Shown: positions 12,325-24,903 of the stretch, piece by piece
Numbering within the stretch: position 1 is the stretch's first letter
Layout of the letters: the number at the start of each line of letters is the position of its first letter
Source of the DNA: Turbatrix aceti
Lineage: Eukaryota; Nematoda; Chromadorea; Rhabditida; Panagrolaimidae
Length of the DNA: 64,000 nucleotides
Assembly: GCA_963969345.1 (NCBI GenBank)
Contig: OZ017770.1
Coordinates: 133,246-197,245 of the forward strand
Direction of reading: 5' to 3'
Position numbers and translations under genes: made by a program
Notes under the pieces: generated by a model
Databases searched by the model: none
Told to the model about the DNA's origin: nothing
What the model saw: the letters and a program-made list of their open reading frames with translations, nothing else

Positions 12325-12862
12325 TTGTTTTAAGAAAGTGCGTAAAAAATATGCTGCCAGGATTGTAAAAATAAAGTTGTTGTTTTAATCAAAAAAAATA
12401 TATGAACCAGCAAGCCCAGATGACAATTTTTTGCACAACAAATTCAGCCAGATCGACATGTCTGTTTCTGACAAAGCGACGACGCACTCCATTTGGTCTT
12501 CACTTGTTCAGACAGGTTGCATCTGCACCGATCAATATTTTTTGTACAGTGCAATAAAAATAATTCGTAGCGGTTTATTACACGTTTTATACGTCTTGTA
12601 ATTAAATGTTGGGCGGTGGAGCGATATCAGACGATATTTGCGCATGGTCTAGTGTTGTTTGTTTTTGCTTTCTGTTTGGCATTGCGTTCTTTTTAGCTTG
12701 GTGAGTGTTGAAGTGCTAAGAATTTTTTTCTTTTAAGATAACAAATGTTTGTTGTTTGTCGTGTTGTTGATTTATGGTTTCGATTCGTCTGATTGCTTCG
12801 TGTTTATGTGTTGTTGACACCGGAAGCGTTTTTGTCATTATTGCATTTGTTATAGAATTTGG
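12325..12862. other. Intergenic spacer before DENND6
   Basis: No gene identified. It contains the 3' end of the acidic-protein gene and probably a promoter or 5' UTR for DENND6. A T-rich run ending TTATAG at 12846-12855, eight bases before the DENND6 ATG, looks like a 3' splice site and could be either a normal acceptor of a 5' UTR intron or a spliced-leader site. Confidence 0.5.
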
Positions 12863-15227
12863 ATGAGTGAAGGACGCTGCGATCAAATTCGCCTTTCCCT
12901 AGATTTGCCTCCGTTGGAACGATTTAATGATTGGATTCGGGCAATCTGTGTAATTACATTTGATCTTGAGCTTGGTCAAGTTATTGAAGTATGTATCCTG
13001 TTATATGACATAACTTATGATTTTTGATTTTTTCAGACTATCTATCCTGGAGATGTTGAGCTTTCAGCAGAAGAAAAGCTCAACACCTGCTACCTGTCAT
13101 TCCCAGACTCTAACAATAGCAGCTGTACACAGGATATGACTTATCACTTTCGAATCAATCAATCTAACGCTCAGCTAACCGAGGCTCAGACGCGACTTTC
13201 TCAGACAGCTCCAACATTTCTTGCGCCATCTCTGTCTTGCCTTTATGGTTTTGTGCATTTTCGGCAAAAGAAGGATCCCACTCTTCCTCGTGGATACTAC
13301 CAGAAAAGTGTTGTCATTTTGACCACGTTGCCGCTTTTTGAATTATTTTATTATGTCATTGATGTAATTGCCATGCAATTCTTTGAATTTGGCGAAGCAG
13401 GAATAGAACAAGGTAGAGATTTTATTTATTATTTTGTGTGTTTGTAACTTTTTTAGCTTGTCATTTTATTGACAACTGGTCATCTCCTGAACCTGGAAAG
13501 ACCTTAAACTTAACGTTCTTTGACTCAACAATTCACGGCCGCATACCTCTTAAAAGCGATGTTCCACAAAAGCAACTTTTTTTGACCAACAACACCTCAA
13601 CTTCACTTCATTCATCCGTTTTACTCCCAACAATGCATGAAACGAATTGCTATGAGTTTGTATTTTAGTTTGTGCATTTGAATATTTGGGGGTTTCAATT
13701 TTTTAGAAGTCTGAAAACAGTTCTGACTCACTCACAGTTGTTATGGGAGTTGGTCTTACTCAATGAGCCTTTTGTGGTCATGGCTCCAACTCCACAAGCA
13801 ACTTCCCAAATTGTGCAATCTCTAACCTCTATTATTTGGCCCATTAAATATTCCGTTGATTTTCGTCCTTTTTTCACAATTCACGACAGTGATTTTATTC
13901 AAATAAGTTCAAAGATTAATCCGTACGTTACTTGAGTCTATTTTCAATGCTATTATTGTTTTTCAGAAACGGTATCATATTAGGTGTTACTAACCCCTTT
14001 TTCTCCAAGACTCTCAAAGATTGGCCTCATATTTTGCGCATTGGTGACCTGAATGGAGGAAAACTACTTAACGTCGAAAAAATGCACGTCAAGAAATCTC
14101 ACTTCAGTGCTTTGGATACCAAGCCTGGCTTTTACACATCTTACAAACCGTTTTTGACAGTTGACAAAGAATTAAATAAGAAACTTGTCAACGGTGCTGC
14201 AAGACCTTCCAACGTCCAGAACACGATTGTGCGACGACATTTTATGGAACTCACCCAGTGCTTTTTGGGTCATTTGGACAGGTTTGTCTTTTGCACGGGA
14301 TGGGTATAGTAAACAAGGTTGAGCAAACGTTTTGCGTTCGTAAATGTTCGTTCGCGAACAGATTAGATTTTTCTTGTTCGTGTTAATTCGCGAACAAATT
14401 ATTCTTGAATTTATTTGTTTGCGTTTGTGCAAACAAAGCTAAATTTCCCGCACAGATGAAATGAACGATGATTTTAAAAAAAATAAGGTCAGGGTGTCAA
14501 AATCAATGTTATTTGACAAAAAATGGCAAATAACATGCATAAAATTTAGCCAAAAAAGTTGTAGGAGGACTTGTATCAAAAACCAAATTTACGTTTTTCT
14601 ACTCAGGGAAAAAAACTTTTGCACAAATTATGAAAATAATCTGTTCGTTGTTCGTTCGAGAACAAAATCAATAATGTTTGTGTTCGTTCGCGGACAAAAA
14701 AACGGATGTTCGCTCGCTCAACTTTCATAGTAAGACATGTATGTTATTTTAGGCATTTCAATACACTGGCGCCAAAACATATCACGCTGTTCACTCCTCT
14801 ACCGCAGGCCAAGCCCTTTATGTTTGACGAATTTATGCAGACACTCAACGAAACCGGTCCGATAATGCCTGCCGGCATCAAGGGCGATTTCGAAGGACTA
14901 TACAGACGGTTTCTTGGCACGAGTAATTTCAAATGCTGGCTGCAATCGAGGCTTGATGATTTGGTTGTCGATCTTCGGGACTCTCATCTCAATATGCTTT
15001 GCAACACGGATCTTTCTCCAGCAAACATTTCCACCCGCCGGCAGGTTGAAGTTGTAGACCTTGTTCTAAAAATTCGTGACAAACTTGCTGATCTTGATGG
15101 CAAGAACCACAATGACAAACGTCAAAAGCTTCGGTCACAACTGAACACACTCATGGACTCTGTTGACGACGATCTCAAATCTGTTCTTTTATCAAACGGT
15201 ACTTTACGCGAAGCTTTTGAATTATGA
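12863..15227 (+). CDS. DENND6: DENND6-family DENN-domain protein (Rab GEF)
   Basis: Six exons (12863-12988, 13037-13412, 13457-13655, 13707-13922, 13967-14281, 14753-15227) join in phase to about 568 aa, near the 580-610 of vertebrate DENND6A/B. Family-specific phrases appear in order: AICVITFDLELGQVIE and TIYPGD near the N-terminus, CYLSFPDS, VYFRQ-type FVHFRQKKD, KSVVILTTLPLF, then LTHSQLLWELVLLNEP, DFRPFFTIHDS, GVTNPFFSKTL-WPHILRIG, the LDTKPGFYTSYK motif, RRHFMELTQCF and a C-terminal VEVVDLVLKIRDKL. In vertebrates DENND6A is a guanine-exchange factor for Rab14 on endosomes, affecting ADAM10/cadherin traffic. The start ATG fits the homologues' core. The final intron is 471 bp, ten times its siblings, because it holds an inverted-repeat transposon. 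Confidence 0.93.
14313..14726. mobile_element. Inverted-repeat element C (GTTCGCGAAC words), TSD ATAGTAA
   Basis: The 414 bp element lies in the last intron of DENND6. It is flanked by ATAGTAA on both sides (14306-14312 and 14727-14733). The ends read ACAAGGTTGAGC and, on the other strand, GAAAGTTGAGC. Both ends are packed with TTCGTTCGCGAAC-type words in opposite sense, with an AT-rich core. The intron keeps good GT and AG sites outside the element, so the host gene need not be damaged. Confidence 0.75.
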
Positions 15228-15799
15228 TTACTTGTAAGAGCATCTTACGAGTTTTTTTTACCAATGTTAATTGTATCAAGGGATACTTACTTGTACAGCG
15301 GCAATGAAGCAGAGGATTTCTGGTTTTGATGCGTGAAGGATATGGCGAGGGTGTTATTTACAGGATGGATGCACTTTTATTAGGTCATGACTGGTAACGC
15401 GAGTGGCTTGAACCTGTTAGGTAAATATCTATACCGTGAATAGACCACGAAAAGACGCAAGGCATGGAAGTCGTGAGAAAACTGGATTATCGAGTTCAAA
15501 TATCCAGGTGCACGCATGCAAGGGCAAACAAATATCGTCGCCATATTTTCATAAGTAAAACCAGATTCTTCAATTGAAAGTGACACCAGCAAGAATGTCA
15601 ACGTAATTAGCGTATTGGGGGTTATACTTAGTTTTAACCCCGCCTTACAAACACCTGACTTTTATTGATACCGAAATCAATGGAACGTGTCAGTTCGCCG
15701 GTAACCTGCTGATTGTTATATGACACACCTTTGGCCAATTTTGATACACGCGGTGATAATTGTTTCTTTAAGTACATTGCAATTTATTTTTTAGAAAAA
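15228..15799. other. Spacer between DENND6 and Kunitz gene
   Basis: No gene identified. A T-rich acceptor-like TTTATTTTTTAG ends six bases before the Kunitz ATG at 15800, suggesting a spliced leader or 5' UTR splice site. Confidence 0.5.
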
Positions 15800-16472
15800 A
15801 TGCTACGCAATCTTTTTATACTCTTCGGGTTATCCTTTGTTACACTCTCTGCTAACAATGGCGCTTGTCTGGAGAGTCGACTTCGCGGCGATTCTAGCTG
15901 TGGAAACCCAGGAGGGCAGCGTTTTTTTTATGACAGGGTCACCAAGCGATGTCAGCCTTTTTACTACAACGGCTGCAATGGTAACGAAAACAACTTTGCC
16001 AGTGCTCAGGAATGTCGTGATACGTGCGCTAACGTAAAGTTGCCAGAAGAAACACCTGCAATGGTAGTGACAGTTCGTAAGTTTTTGATCTGATTTGGAG
16101 ACAAAACAAGGTGTTGTTCATCAATTTTAGCCAAATGTAAAGGAAATGTCCGTGCAGCGGTGAATAACAACAGCCAAACCATCTCATGTGATGCCTGTCC
16201 TATTGGATACGGTTGCAAAAACAAAATATGCTGTCCTTCTAAAGGTATACCCTTACGTGATTCTTATGTTTCTGTATAAAAGCAGAATTTTAGATTATAC
16301 CTGCAACCTAGAATATGATGCAGGAAAATTCGCATTTCAAGGATCCCATACACCTCGTTACTTTTATAGCAAAGATGCAGACAATTGTCTTCTTTTCACT
16401 TACTATGGGGCTTTGGGAAACGCAAATAACTTTGAAACCTATAACGACTGTGTCAAATTTTGTAAGAATTAA
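15800..16472 (+). CDS. Secreted Kunitz - lustrin-type Cys domain - divergent Kunitz protein
   Basis: Three exons (15800-16076, 16131-16244, 16294-16472) join in phase to about 189 aa, one domain per exon. A signal peptide (LRNLFILFGLSFVTLS) precedes a first Kunitz/BPTI domain with all six cysteines and the YNGCNGNENNF signature. Exon 2 encodes a short lustrin-like cysteine-rich domain (SCDACPIGYGCKNKICC), a pairing common in nematode secreted proteins. The final Kunitz-like domain keeps YYGALGNANNF and four cysteines but has lost the pair equivalent to BPTI Cys14-Cys38, with alanine in place of the second. The residue after the second Cys in domain 1 (P1 position) is glycine, unlike trypsin-inhibiting members. 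Protease inhibition is therefore doubtful; an extracellular structural or binding role is equally possible. Confidence 0.88.
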
Positions 16473-16578
16473 TTCGTAAGTACTGAAAATATTGCCATCA
16501 TTTTGTATTTATTATACGTGTGGTATTATGTAAAAACAAAGTCGCGAAAACAATGATGTGCATTACATATTAGAGAGC

Positions 16579-17307
16579 TTAAAATTTAAATGGCGTTGCA
16601 AGTGCAGGAAATGGGGTAGAGCCCTGAAAAAAATGATTGCTCTCTTTATTTTTTTGTAAGACTTACCTCTTGTTTGAACAGATTTTGGAGCTGTGCCACG
16701 GCCGATGCAGATGACATTTCTGCCGACGACGAAACAAATGGGTAAAAGTTGCCAAACGGGCTGCCGGATGACCAAGCTAAAACAAACAATAAAACAATAA
16801 TGGAATCGTCAAATATACAGTAAACTTACTAATTACAGTACTTTCTTTGGCGCTTGGTGACTTTTCAAAACTTTGCTGCACTGTGTCAGACAATGGAACG
16901 TTTCGAAGATGTTTTCTATGCTTAGCTCGGCGGTTTTTGAACCATACCTGGATTTTTGGTTCAGGGAGACCGATTTCTTTTGATAACCGTTCGCGAACAA
17001 TAACATCTGGATAATGACATGCTTGAAAGCATTTTTCAAGTTCTTCCAGCTGAGCGTCATTAAAGGCGGTACGATTGCGACGAATTTTTTTCTCATCCTT
17101 ATCAACACGATCAACAGATTGATCTAAAATCCCTCAAAGAATTATATTTAGTATAACTTACATAAGAAACTTACAACAAGGTGGCATTTTAAACTGAGTT
17201 TCCATGCCAGTGAAAAAGGTTGGAGATTGCTGTTGATACTTGAAGAAGAGATCATTCATGTTTCCAATGTGTTGAGCGACGCAACTTACAAAATTTGAGG
17301 GGTCCAT
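16579..17307 (-). CDS. K50 paired-like homeobox transcription factor (Dmbx/Otx-like)
   Basis: Four minus-strand exons (17175-17307, 16830-17123, 16667-16776, 16579-16623) join in phase to about 193 aa. The homeodomain starts [19 protein letters not shown], contains [11 protein letters not shown] and ends with the recognition helix [16 protein letters not shown]. Lysine at position 50 (WFKNRR) places it among K50 paired-like factors (Otx, Gsc, Pitx, Dmbx), which typically bind TAATCC. The residues HYPDV-RERL-LPE resemble Dmbx most, but assignment within the class is uncertain. The start MDPSNF lies just upstream, the N-terminal arm is only about 50 residues, and the tail ends in a short [12 protein letters not shown] peptide. 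Such factors act in neuron or anterior fate; that role is inferred. Confidence 0.88.
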
Positions 17308-18577
17308 AGTGTGATTAGAAAAAAAGCAACTTTGTAAACTGACGGTTAACTAAAGTGAAAACAACAATGCTTGAGTAGCTTAATCGACGGGGAAACCAAG
17401 CAACAGTACATTGATGAAGGTCGCGATCAAATGGGCGGAACTATATATTCAGATTATGCAGAAAATAAAAAAATTGAAAACAACATTGCTTGCCCTTGAT
17501 AACTAGTGAAAGTTAATGCCATGCTGCTTACAACAGTACTGTTATCGTAAGGTGAAATTTGATTCAAGGATAATCCTAATTGAGGAAGACAAAACGGCCT
17601 AATGGAAATATTGCAGATTCTATGCTATCAATAATTATAAATACAATCAGGTCAAATTTCTACGAGCTAATGTTCCAAAAAATAATATGAAGGGAAATGA
17701 AAGTAAGCTTTGCATCAAACAAGTGTCAAGTGTCGACCAAGGTGGAGTTGGCTCCGTCTTCTCGTCGGCATTTTTATAGAACGCATACAGTTACACAACC
17801 CATCAAAGTTTGTCTAGCAGTATTTGACCTTCCGGAAGCGGTGTATCAAAAAAAGCAACTACCACAAAAGGTACTTGTTTAACCGTGCTTGAACCTTATA
17901 GTAGCAGGATGTGGTTGTGTATAAACTGTGTAAACAGGGGTTGTTCATAGCGCACGAGTACTCTCTTCACCTTTTGAGAGCGATTTAGCCATATTGAGCA
18001 TATGAAAAACAATTACAGCGTATTTGCGATGACGAGCACAAGCTGAACAACATTACTTGATATGCTACATTTACAAATAAACCCCATTGCCTCCCTTGCG
18101 ATCAAACTGAATGCAGCCTGGTGCGAATCAGTCTTCCGGCGTCAATGCGCAGCCGAGAACAACCCTGTAATCGGCTTGGCAAACATCAATTCTAACTGTA
18201 ACTTCTAACAAATCTTAATCGTAACGGATTAACCGCGTGGCGTTTACCCGATACTTTTACCCCGCCCTGCAATTAAAAACGTAAAGCCCAAAATAAACGT
18301 GTGCCAATTTATTCTTCAACAAGCCACAAACACAAAAACAAACTTGTGACAATGCTGAGATCACAAAAAAAACTGAATACGGTAGCATTGTGTGTAAAGG
18401 CAGTTATGTTTTTGAAACTGTGTTCACAGTTGGGACAGTGTAAAAAGCCTTCAAAGGAATACAACGATCACGACTGTGGAAACGCTGTAGACAAAATAAA
18501 AACGAATAAAAATTAAGTTAGAAAGTCAAAAATCAAGCGTAGCCAATCACCGGCCGGAGGGCAATAACCGTGATGGG
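17308..18577. other. Intergenic region upstream of homeobox gene
   Basis: No conserved gene. A plus-strand frame at 18352-18516 (about 54 codons, hydrophobic N-terminus) has no supporting features. This stretch likely contains homeobox regulatory DNA on its left and the laminin 3' end on its right. Confidence 0.5.
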
Positions 18578-21500
18578 TTAAGCGTCGCAGTTGGTGTGGA
18601 AAGTAGTGCGGTCGGTTAACAATTTAGTGACTTTTTCAATTTCAGCTCCGATAATGTCCAGTTTGTCCTTAGTTTCATCAAACTCGACTTCAAGAGCTGC
18701 AGCGGTTGCATCGAGTTCTGAAATTAGTATATTTGAGCATTTAAACCAGGATGTAAAAATAATTACCGTTGGTGCCTTCGTTGTGTCTGTTAATTTTCGC
18801 CAAGAGTTCATTGGTCTGTGCACGCAGTTTTGCAGCTCGCACTTTTTTGTCTTCGTTTCCGACTTCACGATTGTTGAGTTGTTCTTCGACAGATTTGTAT
18901 TTTGTCTGTAATGGTTTTTTTCAAAACTGTTAGCACAAAAAAAATTACCTGTAGCTCTTCTTCTTGTGAAGCCAAACCTTCTGCAATGTCCGTAGCTGCA
19001 GTGGCACTAGTGCCTGCGGTACGAGAGCTACTCGTAATCTTAATGTATTCAGCTTTCAGGTTGTCGATAACCTTTTGAAGCTCATCAACAACATCAGTAG
19101 CGTTTTTGACATTTTCTTCAAGATTAGTAATGCTAGTATCCGCTTCAACCAGATCGTTGCGAGCTTTTTCAAGACGATCTTTTGCTTTGTTCAATTTCTC
19201 GCGGGCAGTAGCCTGAGCAGCTTTGGCGTCTTCCAACGAGTCACGAATAGCAATTGTGATATTTTTGATTTCAGTGGCTTTCTGTGAAGCAAATTCGGCG
19301 CTTTTTTGTAACTCATTGGCCAGTGTCTTGTTTCCGCGAGTTTCTTCCAGGATTTGATCGGTATTTTTCATCTCAGATACCTTCTGCCGAATTTTTTCTG
19401 TAAGCTCTTCGATGTCTTCGGCCGTATGTGGAATGTCCAGTTTGGTAATGCTTTCAGCGACGTCGTAAAGCTTCTGTGGATCAACGTGATCACTTTGCTG
19501 ATATTCTTCTAGTTGTTTTTGCAAATCGTGAATCTGTGCACGAACTTCGTTTGTAATTGCAGCAGTCTCATTTGAACTATCAAATAGTTTGTCGGCATCA
19601 GATTTGGCGTTTACAGTTTCAGGAACAATGTCTCTTAGGCGCTTGAGTTGTTCCTCTGCTTCCTTCTTCTTTGCACTGATCTTGGTATCAGCTTCTTGGG
19701 CAAATTCGAGGGCACGCTGACCGGAAGTAATTGAACCACTGCACGAGCTGCCACCGCACTGTCCACAACGGTCACCAGGCCCTCCGCATAGAGCATCGCA
19801 AGGAGCAGACTCAGCTCCACAAACCTGCTTATTGAGTATAGGCAACTGTTTTTCGATATCCGCCATCTGAAGTATTTGAAATTTTAGTAATGCTAAAACA
19901 AAGTAAAAACTTACCTTGCTATGAATAATCTGTAGCTCTTTCTGGTTTTCGGAGTACTGAGCTTCAAAATCTTTATCATGCTGCAGCAGAAGTTCCTTGG
20001 CCCTAATTTGTTCTTTTTCGGCAAATGTCAGGTTAGCCACAATGTCTTGAATCGAATCATGCGCTTTTCTCGAAGTTTCAACCGACTCTCGAACAAGCTC
20101 GTATGCCCCTTGAACATCAGATCTGCGGATTTCAGTAGCGTTTTTGCTAAGCTTATCGACCAAATATTTAAGATTCTTAGTATTATTGGCAAGAATATCA
20201 ACGTCGGCTTCTGTGATGTCGGCAGCAGCACTTAGTTTATTTAGCTTTGTGCTTCGGGAACCGGTCAATTCACGGGCCGCGTCGATTTCCTTTTTAAGAA
20301 CGTCACTGAGTTTCTTCAACTCGTCGACATCTCCTCGGGTAATGTTGATAGAATCCATCTGAGCGCGAACGTCATCTAAAGATTGTTCCATATTTTCAAA
20401 TCGGTCGTCGTATTGTGAGCTGATGCCCTTGTCTTCAATACTGTTAGCACGCAGCACAAGGTCGTCGAGTTCGTTTTTGAGGCCTTGCAGAATACGATCC
20501 CAGTTGTCAAAGCATTCGCCACAAGCTGAGCAGTATGGCCAATTACCTGTGTAACCACGGGCGCACTGATTGCACTGCGCTCCACCAGATCCAGGATTAC
20601 AGACGCACAAGCCAGTAAGTCTATTACATTGAAGGCTGGTAGATCCATTGGGATCGCACTGACAGAGCTTACACTCGCCATTGACTGGATCGCCCCAGTA
20701 GAGATCCTGGCATTGCGAGCATGTTCTGCCACCGCGTTCGTATTTGCATTGACATCGGCCGTCGATTCCATTACACGAAAGAATTGGATTGCCTGCAGCA
20801 TCAGCAACAACGCCTGTGGGATCACAGTCACATGCATCGCATCCGATGCCGCTTGAGAGATTGAAGTGAAGCGGGGCGCATTCGTCGCACTTCATTCCGA
20901 CAACATTGGGCAAGCAAGGACATTGGCCATCAACGCGGTCACATTGTTCGTCTTGTTTTGAGCCGAGGTGGTTACAAACGCAGCGTTGACAGTTTTTGAG
21001 CTTAGCGTCTCCAAAAAAGCCAGAGACACAGTTTTCGCATTGAGATCCCTCTGTGTTATAGAGACATTTGAGGCAATCACCGGTTTTACGGTCGCACGAT
21101 TCAGGAATTCGGCGATCAATATTTCCGTTGCAATCGCAAGATTCGCACGAGCCTCCGACTTCCTCTGGGTTTCCCCAGTAATTGACGCCGCATTCATCAC
21201 AACGATCTCCGGTGTAACCTTCTTTGCAACTGCACACAATACTTGTAGACTGCTGGTCGGGAGATCGGCTGAGGTAGCAACTATCAGCATGCTGTTTGCC
21301 GGATCCGGGACCGCCTGGGCAAGGGCAAGCTTTGCAGGAAATACCACTACCCAAACGAGGGTCTCCATAGTAACCCATCTTGCAGCGATCGCAAGATGCG
21401 CCGTCGGTAAGATTCTTGCAGTCAATGCAGTGACCGGTTGTTTGGTCGCAAAGTGTGGCATGCCCATTGCACTGGCAAGTGCGGCATTCTGGGAACCCCC

Positions 21501-24206
21501 AAAAGCCAGGTTGGCATTCGTTACACTGACGTCCGGTGATGCCACGTTCGCGACAGGGACATTGACCACTTGTTTTGTCGCAACTGTATGAAAGGGAACC
21601 AATACTGTTGCAGTCACAAGCACTGCAACCATTTGGACCAAAGCCGTAGAAACCAACTGCGCAGCGATCGCATTGTCGGCCAACAACGTTAGATTTACAT
21701 TCACACTGACCCCCAGCCGGTTGACATATGCCTGATTTGGATCCCATGAGATCGCATTGGCATGGAATGCTGGTGTTGAAGTGAAGCGCCGCAACAGGAC
21801 ATACAAGTTCCTGGCATTCTGGGCGAATGTAGGTCTGCTGATCGAGAACGAGGTGTCGACAATGGGCAAAAAGCGTACGACGATCAGTGGTTGCTTGATC
21901 ATCGCCAACAAGGATTGAAACGGATTTTTCGTTTGGAGTGAGAATAACAGAGTCGATGAGAGCAGAAGCGGTAGTGGTGTCTATTCTATCATCGAGTTGA
22001 TTGCCTACGTGAACTTTGACGTTGTATTCCTCGCCTTGATCAAAGCAAACTTCAGGGTATACTTCAATATAGCGTCGCTGGGGTTCCAAACTGAAATTTA
22101 AGTACAATTAGTAGAGCATAAAGATTTGCAACCTACCGAGCGATCAAAAAATCATCCTGTGGTTGAATATTTCCACAAGGTCCGTTTGGATTAGGATCGC
22201 CTGGCCGAACGATAACAATTTTAATGTCTTCCCAGGGTAGCTGATCAACAAGGTTGTAGCGAATAATAATGTTGTAGTTTCCGGATTCAGCCAAGTTACG
22301 TACGGTAAAAGTGAGGTTTGTTCCACGAGCAACGCTGACGAAACCTTCGCCAGTAAAAGGCTGTAACTTTGTTTCACGGACGATATTTGTAGAATCGATG
22401 TTTTCAGTTTCTTCTGCTTCATAAGTGTAATGATCGATAGCAGGGCAATAGTACGACGATTCGGTTTCATTACAGCGTCGCCCTGTGAAATGGTCACGAC
22501 ATGCGCACTGACCTGTGAGAATGTCGCAGTCATTGTTCAGGGCACCACCAATGTCGCAGTTGCAGGGCTTACAACCATTGTAATCCTCCGAGAGACCATA
22601 ATGTTGTGGCAAGCACTGATCACAGTTTTCGCCAGTAACTAGTGGCTTACAAGTGCAGTGCCCGGTATACTTGTCGCAACCCAAGTTGTTGAAAGTGCCA
22701 AATAGATTACACGTGCAATGCTGACAACCGTCGGGGTCTTCGGCAGTCAGATTCCAGAAACCATTCTTGCAGCGATCACACGAGTTACCTTCAACGTTTG
22801 TCTTGCAGTAACATTTGCCGGCAACCAAGTCACGTTCTTCGTCCTGCTCGCTTTCGCATATGCCCTCATTCAGCGAACCCCGCTTGTCGCATTCACATTG
22901 ACGACAGATGTGGGGATGGTGCAAAGGCAAATTCGGTACACGGTAGAAGTAAGGCTTACATTGCTCACAATGCTGGCCTTGTGTATTGTGAGCGCAGTCA
23001 TCGCATACACCACCGGAGACAAATCCGCTTGCGTTGTAGACAGCTTCGTCAAAGTGGCATCTGTTGGCGTGTCCGTTACAGTTGCAGCGCTTGCATTCAT
23101 TCGACTGCTCACCGATAGCAGGACGCCAAGGCAAGTCGTTGAAAAAGTCTTGGCATTGTTCGCAGTTCAATCCTTTCGTATTATGCGTGCATTCGCATCT
23201 GCCGTGCACCATATCTGGGTGATGTGCAACAGCCCCGTTATCCATTGGAATGCAGCGCTGAGCATGACCATAGCAGGAGCAGGAACCGCGTACAACAAGC
23301 TCGTAGACAGCGTAAAAGTACTTCTTGTCAATTTCGGCCCGGTGGTCAAGCAAATCGTCTCCCAGAGTATGAAGCTTTGTAAAATTGATGCGGAGATTGG
23401 TCACCTTGAGCAAATTGGCAATTTCTTCTGCATAAGGATTTTCAGTTGGGATGTGAGGCGAGATTACTTTGTAAACAATTTCGCCCCCCGTCGAAGGAGC
23501 GACGTCACTGTACTTGCGCGTGCAAATTACATCACTGTGATTTTTTGGCGGGCCTTCAGGAATGTCAGAAAAACTGCTTGCACAATCGTACGCAAAGTAA
23601 CGATAAATAGACCTGAAGCAAATCACATAAACGCGTTACAAGTATTAGACAACGCCTACCAAGTTTTGCCAAAATCAGCGGAACGTTCGATAAGCATAGC
23701 AGCGGGGCGGAATGATCGAAAAGTCATGATCAAATGAGTGAAGTGAAATTCAGCGTCTAAATCCAATCGAATCGAGACATTTTGTACCCCGTTCTCGGAT
23801 TGCCACCAATTTCTCGTTCGGTCGTTGTAATTTTCGCTGACGACGTTTTCGATTCTGTGGGACACTTTATTTACTTCACTCCAAGGTTGCCGGGAGTCGC
23901 ACTTGAAGCATTTAGTTGTATCTTCTAAATGAGAAACGATGCAGTAGGTGTTCGGGCCATACAAACCACATGACGATGTTGCGCTGAGTTTGTCCTTGCG
24001 GCCCAGTAGCAGATTACCGGTTGCCGGATAACAACTTCGGTCATTGCAAAGGTCTTCTTCCTCGGCGGCTTCTTCAAACTGGCCAGGTCTGATGACAAGT
24101 AAGCCAAGGGCGAACGTCCTGCAAAGTTAATTTTTAATACTCGTTAAACAGAGGCGTACTAATAAATGGGAAAAACTCACAGCAAATAGTGTTTAAAAAC
24201 CACCAT
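18578..24206 (-). CDS. lam-1: Laminin beta chain
   Basis: Seven minus-strand exons (24181-24206, 23660-24118, 22137-23612, 19915-22090, 18949-19866, 18767-18905, 18578-18717) join in phase to about 1,777 aa, matching the usual 1,780-1,790. A signal peptide is split by the first intron. The laminin N-terminal domain follows, with [14 protein letters not shown] and NWWQSENGV. Then come a first set of LE (EGF-like) repeats starting at the exon-3 [10 protein letters not shown], the beta-specific domain IV, a second LE array, and a long coiled coil. The coiled coil is broken by the cysteine-rich beta knob ([16 protein letters not shown]). The chain ends HTNCDA, with the near-terminal Cys that bonds the gamma chain in laminin trimers. 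The protein assembles with alpha and gamma chains into basement-membrane laminin. No frameshift or internal stop is seen. The 48-nt intron at 19867-19914 stays open in frame. Confidence 0.97.
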
Positions 24207-24903
24207 GAGTCGTGGGCAACTACTGCTTCCACGGCAAGATCTGAAATAGTGAATATAAATAGGGAGACTTGAAAACCAAAATCACGAAAATGAGAAAAAC
24301 GCAGTAAATAAGTCCATCATGAAAACCACAGCTAGTGCTTCAAAACTACGTGCGATACGTCCTCTCGAAGACAAGGTCAAACAAACCGGGCGCTCGACTT
24401 ATGACCTTAAACGTTATAAAACAACAAGCTTATGTTTATCGAAGATACGGCTCTTTATTGATTTTACTAGCTGTCTCGTTGAAGTGTGCAACGATCGACA
24501 GGTGCGGCGCCGGTACAGTCTTGTTGCTGTATGACAGAGACGCGCCAAGATTAGTCATGGCGGTTCCGATCAGCGTCAAAATGCTAACCACTAGCGAGAA
24601 TAAGAACTTTTACATAAGAGGCGAAAGATATCTCAAAAATTGTTCTGCACTGCAGCGTGTGATTGCTAACTGTGGGGACAAAAAATGTGGACGATGGCAG
24701 AGAGGTAGTGATTCACAGCACGGAAAACCGATAGGTATTAGTCAGGAGCACAAATGCAGACAAGAACAAGTCTAATCAATTTCTTTCCGTCAAACAAATC
24801 GTTGGCCTTTGAGATATGGGGTGCATCTTTTTTTTATGACTACTTGCGCCAAAGTCAAACTAACTGGTGGCGGGGATCAACCAGCCAAACGGCTAAATTG
24901 CAT
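24207..24903. other. Upstream region of laminin beta
   Basis: No supportable gene. Open frames of up to about 146 codons on the plus strand overlap each other in two frames and have no domain or signal. Probably promoter and 5' UTR of the laminin gene. Confidence 0.45.

Noticed and set aside
18352..18516. 54-codon frame with hydrophobic N-terminus, possible secreted peptide
   Set aside because: No promoter, no polyadenylation support and no recognisable mature peptide.
20892..21911. Long open frame (339 codons) overlapping laminin beta in another frame on the same strand
   Set aside because: A shadow of the Cys-rich LE repeats and their codon bias; the true frame has laminin domains.
22718..23737. 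339-codon plus-strand frame antisense to laminin beta
   Set aside because: Antisense shadow of the laminin exon; no motif and crosses the laminin introns.
24335..24775. 146-codon plus-strand frame
   Set aside because: Polar, no homology recognised, lies in the laminin upstream region and overlaps another frame.
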